From CAJGBR01 sp045637425 (GTDB lineage: Bacteria; Bacteroidota; Bacteroidia; Bacteroidales; Rikenellaceae): a stretch of 17,511 nucleotides of DNA. The stretch spans positions 1-17,511 of the forward strand of contig JAZTZL010000022.1 of NCBI GenBank assembly GCA_045637425.1, read 5' to 3'. This document shows, piece after piece, positions 1 to 6,301 of the stretch (position 1 is the first letter of the stretch; each line of letters begins with the position of its first letter). The position numbers and the translations under genes are program-made. The notes below the pieces were generated by a model, which was given only the letters and a program-made list of their open reading frames with translations, did not search any database and was not told the origin of the DNA.

Positions 1-16
1 GACAATATAATATAGT

Positions 17-1036
17 ATGGGATTGTTCTCGTTGACCCAAGAGTTGGCAATGGACTTGGGTACAGCCAATACAATTATTATAAACAACGGCAAGATAATG
101 GTCGATGAGCCCTCGATTGTTGCAATCGACCAACATTCCGGCAAGTTGGTGGCTATCGGCAATCAAGCTCGCCAGATGCAGGGTAAGACTCACCAGAATA
201 TCCGCACCATACGTCCGTTGAGAGATGGCGTTATCGCTGACTTTACCGCAGCCGAGATGATGATTCGCGGTATGATTAAGAAAATCAAATTCAGCAATAC
301 GTTGTTTACGCCGTCGCTGAAGATGGTTATCTGTATCCCGTCGGGCTCGACTAACGTCGAAATTCGTGCAGTACGCGACTCGGCCGAACACGCAGGCGGT
401 CGTGAGGTATATATGATTTATGAACCGATGGCTGCTGCATTGGGTGTCGGTCTTGACGTTGAAGCTCCGGAAGGTAATATGATCATCGATATCGGCGGGG
501 GTAGTAGGGAAGTAGCCGTAATCTCGGTTGGTGGTATCGTTTGTAGCCAAAGTATCAATGTGGCTGGTGACGTATTTACTGAAGATATTCAATCATACAT
601 TCGTCAGCAACACAATGTGCGAATCGGTGAACGTACGGCTGAAGCTATCAAGATGTCGGTTGGTGCAGCCATTCAAGACCTTGACAATCCGCCCGAAGAT
701 TTCGTAGTTACAGGTCCGAGTCTTATGACATCGCTCCCTGCTACGATACGTTTGTCTTCACAGGAGATCGCATACGCGCTGGAAAAATCTTTGGTTAAGG
801 TTGATGCCGCAGTGATGAAGGTTCTCGAGCAAATTCCACCCGAACTCTACTCGGATATCGTTAAGAATGGTGTTTACCTTGCAGGTGGTGGTGCGTTGAT
901 CAGAGGCTTGGATCGTCGTCTTCAGGAGAAGACCAATATCAAATTCCACGTCGCAGAAGATCCGTTGCTGGCAGTAGCAAGAGGTACAGGAATCGCGCTG
1001 AAGAATATCAACAGATTCTCGTTTTTAATGAAATAG
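17..1036 (+). CDS. mreB: Rod shape-determining protein MreB
   Basis: MreB is the bacterial actin homologue that polymerises under the inner membrane and guides the elongation machinery. At 339 aa the protein has the normal family length. The actin-fold nucleotide motifs are visible: phosphate-1 loop DLGTANT at residues 13-19, EPMAAALG in the middle, phosphate-2 loop DIGGGSRE at 158-165, and the adenosine loop LAGGGALIRGL near residue 290. The ATG at 17 gives the standard N-terminus MGLFS, a short amphipathic membrane-binding segment. Only 16 bases of upstream sequence are present, so the promoter and upstream gene cannot be judged. It is the first gene of mreB-mreC-mreD-mrdA-rodA. One oddity is that the usual TT after GGG in phosphate-2 is Ser-Arg here. 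The identification is secure. Confidence 0.97.
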   Translation: MGLFSLTQELAMDLGTANTIIINNGKIMVDEPSIVAIDQHSGKLVAIGNQARQMQGKTHQNIRTIRPLRDGVIADFTAAEMMIRGMIKKIKFSNTLFTPSLKMVICIPSGSTNVEIRAVRDSAEHAGGREVYMIYEPMAAALGVGLDVEAPEGNMIIDIGGGSREVAVISVGGIVCSQSINVAGDVFTEDIQSYIRQQHNVRIGERTAEAIKMSVGAAIQDLDNPPEDFVVTGPSLMTSLPATIRLSSQEIAYALEKSLVKVDAAVMKVLEQIPPELYSDIVKNGVYLAGGGALIRGLDRRLQEKTNIKFHVAEDPLLAVARGTGIALKNINRFSFLMK

Positions 1037-1067
1037 CCTCTGGTGAGCGAGGGCTGACATTGCAGGA

Positions 1068-1901
1068 ATGAACAGAGTGTACTTGTTCTTGAAAAGGACA
1101 CATCTTGTGTTGTTGTTCGTAGTGCTTGAGTTGTTTACTTTGCGCTACTATCTGAGGAGTACGCCCTATACTCGTGCAAAATTGGCCATCGTGTCGAATT
1201 TCATCATTGGTGGAGTCGATGCTCGAATCGAAAAAGTCAAGACATTTTTCAATCTTTTAGGCGAAAATCGTCGTTTGACTCAAGAGTTGGCTCAGGCTAA
1301 TTATAGACTCGAACAGTTAAGACACACTAATAAGATGATTGCTGTCGAAGATTCGGCAGTATTGGACACACCTTATAAATATATGACAGGCGCAGTGATA
1401 AACAATTCCATATCACTGCGCCATAACTATTTTACGGTAGACAAGGGATTGAATGATAATGTCTGCAGGGATATGGCTGTAGTCAGCGGACGGAACATCG
1501 TTGGTTATGTAGTTGAAAGTTCTGAGCAATTTTCGGTTTGTATCTCTCTGTTGAATGTTGATTTCAAGACCAGCGGTCGTATCGAAGGCGACGAATATAC
1601 GGGTATTATCTCGTGGGACGGTGTTGATAGAGAATACCTTACCTTCAGCGATGTGCCGAAGTATGCTGATATTGCAATTGGGGATACGGTCGTAACAACT
1701 AACTATTCGGCAATTTTCCCCGAGGGTTTGGTGATAGGTACGATTTCGGAATTCGAACTCGTTAATATGACAAGTTATAAGGCAAAAGTTCGGGTTGCAG
1801 CGCGAATGGGTGCGCTCAATAACGTGATGTTGATATTCAACCGTGATGCTGAACAACGGGCGCAACTCGAAAATGAATACTACAACAACAATCGAAAATG
1901 A
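1068..1901 (+). CDS. mreC: Rod shape-determining protein MreC
   Basis: MreC is the bitopic scaffold that links cytoplasmic MreB to periplasmic PBP2 and activates it. The 277-aa protein shows a short cytoplasmic start, one membrane segment (about residues 12-25), a predicted coiled coil (about 62-95, rich in Glu, Leu and Gln), then the periplasmic beta-rich MreC domain containing the family-type stretch VVSGRNIVGYV. The start ATG lies directly after AGGA. The gene begins 31 bases after mreB and its TGA stop overlaps the mreD start as ATGA, which suggests coupled translation. This is the only TGA among the stops of intact genes in the window. Reading through it would add only four residues before a TAG. 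Confidence 0.93.
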   Translation: MNRVYLFLKRTHLVLLFVVLELFTLRYYLRSTPYTRAKLAIVSNFIIGGVDARIEKVKTFFNLLGENRRLTQELAQANYRLEQLRHTNKMIAVEDSAVLDTPYKYMTGAVINNSISLRHNYFTVDKGLNDNVCRDMAVVSGRNIVGYVVESSEQFSVCISLLNVDFKTSGRIEGDEYTGIISWDGVDREYLTFSDVPKYADIAIGDTVVTTNYSAIFPEGLVIGTISEFELVNMTSYKAKVRVAARMGALNNVMLIFNRDAEQRAQLENEYYNNNRK

Positions 1902-2413
1902 GAACAGTTATAGAGTACATATTCCTATTTTTAGTTTCGGTGTTGGTGCAGGTATTGCTGTTTAATAACATCGATTTGTCGTGGTGGATTTATCCTGTGA
2001 TTTTTCCTCTGTTTGTGATATTGCTGCCTGTTGAAATGTCTTCGATGGGTGTAATGTTCTTGGCAATGTTACAAGGTATCACGATGGACTTACTGACTGC
2101 TACACCGGGGCTTAATACGGCTACGATGTTGGCCGTAGGCGTATTGAGACGTCCGTTGCTATTGTTGTTCGTAGGGCGTCAGGCAGTGCAGGACGGGGGA
2201 GTCCCGATGAGCAACCGTATCGGTACTGAACATTTTGTGAAGTATGTTACTGCACTGATGTTGCTCTTCTTTGGTCTGTATCTCGGGCTTGAAAAACTCA
2301 ACCTTGAAAACTATTGGGTAGTTCTAATTCAAATTCTTGCCTCGACATTGGTCAGTGTTCCGTTGATATTTGTGTTGCACCTTCTATTCTCATCACGCAA
2401 AACCGGATTTTAG
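1898..2413 (+). CDS. mreD: Rod shape-determining protein MreD
   Basis: MreD is a small polytopic inner-membrane protein of the elongasome. The 171-aa product is almost wholly hydrophobic with about five to six membrane segments, the usual size for the family. An Asp-bearing segment (MLQGITMDLLTATPG) matches the family's typical Q-G-x-x-x-D-L pattern. Assignment rests mainly on hydropathy, this motif and its fixed place between mreC and mrdA, because MreD sequences are poorly conserved. Its ATG overlaps the mreC stop by four bases and its TAG lies three bases before mrdA. Confidence 0.9.
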   Translation: MRTVIEYIFLFLVSVLVQVLLFNNIDLSWWIYPVIFPLFVILLPVEMSSMGVMFLAMLQGITMDLLTATPGLNTATMLAVGVLRRPLLLLFVGRQAVQDGGVPMSNRIGTEHFVKYVTALMLLFFGLYLGLEKLNLENYWVVLIQILASTLVSVPLIFVLHLLFSSRKTGF

Positions 2414-2416
2414 AAT

Positions 2417-4228
2417 ATGAATCGTTATTTAGTATTGCAGATTGCAGTCGGAGTCTTGTTAGGTATATTGCTGATAAGATTGTTTTCGATTCAGGTTGTC
2501 GACGATTCATATCGTCGATATGCATTTAATAATGTATTGCAACGCAATGTGCAGTACCCACCACGAGGTGAGGTGCTTGACCGTCGTGGCGAATTCCTGG
2601 TAAAGAACAGCGATGCTTATGATTTGATGGTTATTCCGCTGGAAGTTAAGGAGTTTGATACTTTGGAGTTGTGTCGTCTGATTGGCGTGGACAAGGAGCG
2701 TTTCGTGAAAGAATTGAAAAAGGCTCGGAGCTATTCTCGTCGTCGCCCATCGGTAATTTTTAAACAACTACCCAAAGAGTTCAAATTGAGATTTGAAGAG
2801 CGAAATTTCAAAGGATTTTATTTGCAGGACCGCACTGTGCGCAGTTACCCGCGAAAGATTGCAGGTAACTTGTTGGGCTATGTCAGTGAGGTTACAGCTA
2901 AGATAGTCGAAAGGGATTCATACTACCGCAATGGCGACTACATCGGAATGAGTGGCATCGAACAGGCTTATGAGAGTGCGTTGCGCGGAAAGAAAGGTGT
3001 GAAAATCGAGATGGTCGATGTTCACGGCATTATTCGAGGTAGTTACGCCGAGGGTGTTTATGACTCGGTACCTGTTCCGGGGAAGACCATTCACTGTACG
3101 ATAGACCCTCGACTTCAGGCATTGGGCGAGGAGTTGTTGGCTGGCAAGGTCGGCAGTATCGTGGCAATCGAGCCTTCGACGGGTGAAATTCTGGTTATGG
3201 CAAGTAGCCCTACATACGACCCCGATCAACTTGTTGGGCGAGATAGGGGAAATAATTATATGAAACTTCTGGGTGAGAGTCGTCGTCCGTTGTTCAATCG
3301 TGCAGTTATGGCGAGCTATCCTCCTGGTTCTACATTCAAAACAATCAATGGTCTTATCGGACTGCAGGAGGGTGTGGTTACGACTTCGAATCGCTACCCG
3401 TGTCATATGGGTTACACCATAGGGCGTGGAGTGAAGTGCCACTCACACTGGTCGCCAGTGAATCTGGTTGAAGCAGTGCAAACCTCGTGTAATGCATATT
3501 TTTGTTACGTTTTCAGAGATATTATCGACAATAAAAAGTATGGTAGTGCAAAGGCAGGTTTGGCCGTTTGGCGAGATTATGTACAAAGTTTTGGGTTCGG
3601 CAGAAAGTTGAATTCTGACTTTACCGGTGAATTAAATGGCAATCTGCCCACACCTGAATACTACAATAAGGTCTACAATAATAGGTGGAATTCGATGACC
3701 GTATTATCGCTCTCAATCGGTCAGGGCGAGTTGGGCGTAACTCCGCTACAGATGGCCAATCTGTGTGCAATCATCGCAAACAGAGGTTATTACTACATAC
3801 CGCACGTAGTCAGCAAAATAGAAGGTCAGGACTCGTTGGATTCGCGTTTTTATGAGCGTCACTACACGAAAGTCGATTCGAAACACTTCGAGCCTATTGT
3901 CGAGGGTATGTGGCGATGTGTACATCGTGACGGTGGTACAGGGAGTATAGCTTTCATTGAAGGTCAAGACGTGTGCGGTAAGACAGGTACTGCTCAGAAT
4001 CCGCAGGGCGCCGACCACTCGACATTTATGGCATTCGCACCCAAAGATAATCCTCGTATTGCGATTTCGGTTTATGTGGAAAATGGTAGGTTCGGGGCAA
4101 CGGTTGCTGCTCCGATAGCCTCTCTCATTATGGAACAATATCTGACAGATACGATTCGACGTCCCGAATTGGTCGAACATATCAAGAATATGAATATAAA
4201 CTATCCCCACTATGACAGAAAGAGGTAG
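2417..4228 (+). CDS. mrdA: Penicillin-binding protein 2 (elongation-specific DD-transpeptidase)
   Basis: PBP2 is the class B penicillin-binding protein that cross-links peptidoglycan during side-wall growth, working as a pair with the glycosyltransferase RodA. The 603-aa protein has an N-terminal membrane anchor (about residues 5-27), a pedestal/dimerisation domain (GEVLDRRGEFL near 52 onward), and a C-terminal transpeptidase domain. All three catalytic motifs are intact: SxxK as S305-T-F-K in PPGSTFK, SxN as S357-C-N, and KTG at 522-524 in CGKTGTAQNP. Length is normal. The start lies three bases after mreD, and its 3' end overlaps rodA by 17 bases. Distinction from the septal enzyme FtsI rests on the mre context and the adjoining rodA. 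Confidence 0.95.
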   Translation: MNRYLVLQIAVGVLLGILLIRLFSIQVVDDSYRRYAFNNVLQRNVQYPPRGEVLDRRGEFLVKNSDAYDLMVIPLEVKEFDTLELCRLIGVDKERFVKELKKARSYSRRRPSVIFKQLPKEFKLRFEERNFKGFYLQDRTVRSYPRKIAGNLLGYVSEVTAKIVERDSYYRNGDYIGMSGIEQAYESALRGKKGVKIEMVDVHGIIRGSYAEGVYDSVPVPGKTIHCTIDPRLQALGEELLAGKVGSIVAIEPSTGEILVMASSPTYDPDQLVGRDRGNNYMKLLGESRRPLFNRAVMASYPPGSTFKTINGLIGLQEGVVTTSNRYPCHMGYTIGRGVKCHSHWSPVNLVEAVQTSCNAYFCYVFRDIIDNKKYGSAKAGLAVWRDYVQSFGFGRKLNSDFTGELNGNLPTPEYYNKVYNNRWNSMTVLSLSIGQGELGVTPLQMANLCAIIANRGYYYIPHVVSKIEGQDSLDSRFYERHYTKVDSKHFEPIVEGMWRCVHRDGGTGSIAFIEGQDVCGKTGTAQNPQGADHSTFMAFAPKDNPRIAISVYVENGRFGATVAAPIASLIMEQYLTDTIRRPELVEHIKNMNINYPHYDRKR

Positions 4229-5636
4229 TAAGTTTAGTTTTGCTGCGGTAGATTGGGGTACGGTATTGATATATGTCGTATTGGTGCTACTCGGACTGAT
4301 GAACATTTATGCCGCAGTATATGATAGTGCATCAGGCTTTTTCGACTTCTCTTCTCGCGCAGGCTCGCAGTTGATTTGGTTCGGTGTGTCGCTGGGTGTG
4401 GCAATATTTATAATGTTGTTGGATAGTAAGTATTACTACACCTGGGCCTATCCGGTATATTGGCTCAGTATTTTGGTGTTGTTGTATGTGTTGGCATTCG
4501 GGCACGAAAATAAGGGCGCGCGGTCGTGGATTATGATTGGTAGTAGCTTCGGGTTTCAACCATCGGAGTTCGTTAAGTTTACCGTAGCATTAGCGTTGTC
4601 CAGATTGATGAATGAATATTCATTCAACCTCAAGAATCGTGAGTCGTTGATTAAGGTGATTGGGTTGATTACGCTGCCGTTGATGTTGATTTTATTGCAG
4701 AATGATACTGGTTCGGCGATTGTCTTCTTCTCGTTTATGTTTATGTTGTTCAGAGAGGGACTAAACCCGTGGATTTATGTGGTGGGTATAGTGCTGATAG
4801 CTCTGTTTATCTTCTCGTTTTTGTTTGAGCCGATAGCCATTCTGACTATGCTGCTGATAGTGACATTGGTCGTGAGTTCACTTATGACACGCTGCTGGCG
4901 AGATAGCATAGTATATGCAGCAGCAATCGTACTTACTTCGCTGATAATCTTTTTCTTGGTAGGTGCATTTACATCTATAAGTTATTACACTTCGTTGTTG
5001 GTTTCGGTCGGAATATCCATTCCGTTAGTCTTGTTGTATAGCTGGCGGAAACAGATTATCCACTATGCCTTTGCTGTAGCCTTTTTTGTGGCATCAATAG
5101 GATTTACATTCTCGATTGATTATGTCTTCAGCAAAATGCAACTGCACCAACAAAAGCGAATTCTCGATTTGTTAGGAGTCGAATCAGACCTTAACCGTTG
5201 GGGATATAACGTACATCAATCAAAAATCGCAATCGGCTCTGGCGGATTTTTCGGAAAGGGATACCTTGAGGGAACGCAGACCAAATATGACTTTGTGCCT
5301 GAACAAACCACAGACTTTATCTTCTGCACGGTGGGTGAGGAATGGGGATTTTTGGGCTCGACGATTGTTATATTGCTGTTTGGACTGCTGATATTCAGAC
5401 TGATGAAGATGGGCGAGCGTCAGCACGAAGCATTTGGCCGGGTCTATTGTTATTCAGTGGCATCAATCTTTTTGGTCCATTTGTTTATCAATATCGGTAT
5501 GACAATAGGAGTAATGCCGGTTATTGGCATTCCTCTGCCGTTTTTTAGTTATGGAGGCTCGTCGCTGCTGGCATTTACCGTGCTACTTGCTGTGGCAGTG
5601 AAATTGGATAGTTCGAAAAAGGAAATTTTTTTGTAA
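4212..5636 (+). CDS. rodA: SEDS peptidoglycan glycosyltransferase RodA
   Basis: RodA polymerises lipid II into glycan strands for cell elongation and forms a complex with PBP2, encoded immediately upstream. The 474-aa product is polytopic, with about ten or more membrane segments. SEDS hallmarks include the segment QPSEFVKF near residue 115, the catalytic-loop motif PEQTTDFIF with Asp368 at the position equivalent to the essential SEDS aspartate, and the C-terminal GIPLPFFSYGGSS block. It is somewhat longer than E. coli RodA because of extra hydrophobic sequence in the middle (about residues 195-290), which is common in Bacteroidota as far as I recall. The ATG overlaps the mrdA 3' end by 17 bases. 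It is the last gene of the mre group. Confidence 0.95.
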   Translation: MTERGSKFSFAAVDWGTVLIYVVLVLLGLMNIYAAVYDSASGFFDFSSRAGSQLIWFGVSLGVAIFIMLLDSKYYYTWAYPVYWLSILVLLYVLAFGHENKGARSWIMIGSSFGFQPSEFVKFTVALALSRLMNEYSFNLKNRESLIKVIGLITLPLMLILLQNDTGSAIVFFSFMFMLFREGLNPWIYVVGIVLIALFIFSFLFEPIAILTMLLIVTLVVSSLMTRCWRDSIVYAAAIVLTSLIIFFLVGAFTSISYYTSLLVSVGISIPLVLLYSWRKQIIHYAFAVAFFVASIGFTFSIDYVFSKMQLHQQKRILDLLGVESDLNRWGYNVHQSKIAIGSGGFFGKGYLEGTQTKYDFVPEQTTDFIFCTVGEEWGFLGSTIVILLFGLLIFRLMKMGERQHEAFGRVYCYSVASIFLVHLFINIGMTIGVMPVIGIPLPFFSYGGSSLLAFTVLLAVAVKLDSSKKEIFL

Positions 5637-5641
5637 ATTTG
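5612..5641 (+). promoter_or_regulatory. Candidate Bacteroidota-type promoter for the Ca2+ ATPase block
   Basis: TAAATTTG at 5634-5641 is an exact match to the Bacteroidota -7 consensus TAnnTTTG. TTCG at 5612-5615, 18 bases upstream, is a three-of-four match to the -33 element TTTG. Transcription would start near 5648, giving a leader of roughly 27 bases before the ATG at 5675. It lies over the rodA stop, so it would give the downstream genes expression independent of the mre operon. The placement is inferred from consensus only. Confidence 0.5.
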
Positions 5642-5674
5642 CAGAACGGATAAAATTTGAATTAAACGTAGTAT

Positions 5675-6280
5675 ATGGATAAGAGTAATATTAATTATGG
5701 CTTGACTCACGAACAGGTCATTGAGAGTAGAAAAAAGTATGGAGAAAATCGCTTGACTCCACCAAAAAAGGAGTCGGTGTGGCGTTTGTTTCTTGAAAAA
5801 TTTAACGACCCGATAATCAGAGTGTTGTTGGTTGCAGCAGTCTTGTCGTTGGTCATTTCCGTAATCGAAAATGAATATGCAGAAACAATAGGTATTTTCT
5901 TCGCCATTATTTTGGCTACGGGCGTAGGATTCTGGTTTGAGTATGATGCTTCGCGCAAGTTTGATATGCTCAATCGCACTAATGACGACGTTATGGTCAA
6001 GGTACGCCGCGAGGGTAGCGTCCGAGAGGTGCCGCGTAGCGAGGTCGTAGTTGGTGATATTGTTATTTTGGATACAGGGGAAGAGGTGCCTGCAGATGGT
6101 GAATTGCTCGATTCAATGTCGCTTACCGTTAACGAATCGTGTTTGACAGGCGAACTTTCGGCAGCAAAAACTACCGACCCCGCTCACTTCCACGCTGAGG
6201 CTACATATCCATCTAACCGATTGATGAAGGGCTCGACCGTAATAGAAGGTTACGGTACAATCAGAGTAACTGAGGTGTGA
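5675..6280 (+). CDS. N-terminal fragment of Ca2+ P-type ATPase (up to the premature TGA)
   Basis: This is the 201-residue piece that normal translation would produce. It carries the N-terminal segment, the first two membrane helices (about residues 45-90) and most of the actuator domain, including the dephosphorylation motif at 158-161. The motif reads TGEL rather than TGES or TGEP, and the catalytic Glu160 is kept. The fragment ends in the actuator domain just before the conserved GDATEFG segment, so alone it has no phosphorylation site or calcium site and could not pump. The ATG at 5675 is preceded by a plausible promoter (5612-5641). The identification is firm, but whether the fragment is stable or useful is unknown. 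Confidence 0.75.
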   Translation: MDKSNINYGLTHEQVIESRKKYGENRLTPPKKESVWRLFLEKFNDPIIRVLLVAAVLSLVISVIENEYAETIGIFFAIILATGVGFWFEYDASRKFDMLNRTNDDVMVKVRREGSVREVPRSEVVVGDIVILDTGEEVPADGELLDSMSLTVNESCLTGELSAAKTTDPAHFHAEATYPSNRLMKGSTVIEGYGTIRVTEV

Positions 6281-6301
6281 GATGCTACGGAGTTTGGTCG
6301 T

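Noticed and set aside
3746..4306. Long reverse-strand open frame of 186 codons opposite mrdA and the start of rodA
   Set aside because: It lies wholly opposite confidently identified genes and has no recognisable domain. The other long antisense frames (for example 1413-1865, 2918-3442, 6833-7342, 8743-9246, 12255-12683) were dropped for the same reason.
5645..5674. Second promoter-like match (TAAAATTTG at 5651-5659) before the ATPase gene
   Set aside because: It has one base too many between TA and TTTG compared with TAnnTTTG, and would leave almost no leader. The match at 5634-5641 is better.
6278..6280. Selenocysteine or genome-wide UGA-to-Gly recoding as the explanation of the ATPase TGA
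   Set aside because: The position is a structural Gly in the family, not a redox Cys, and I see no obvious SECIS-like hairpin just downstream. UGA-to-Gly is known in Gracilibacteria and SR1, where UGA codons are frequent, but here no other gene has an in-frame TGA.
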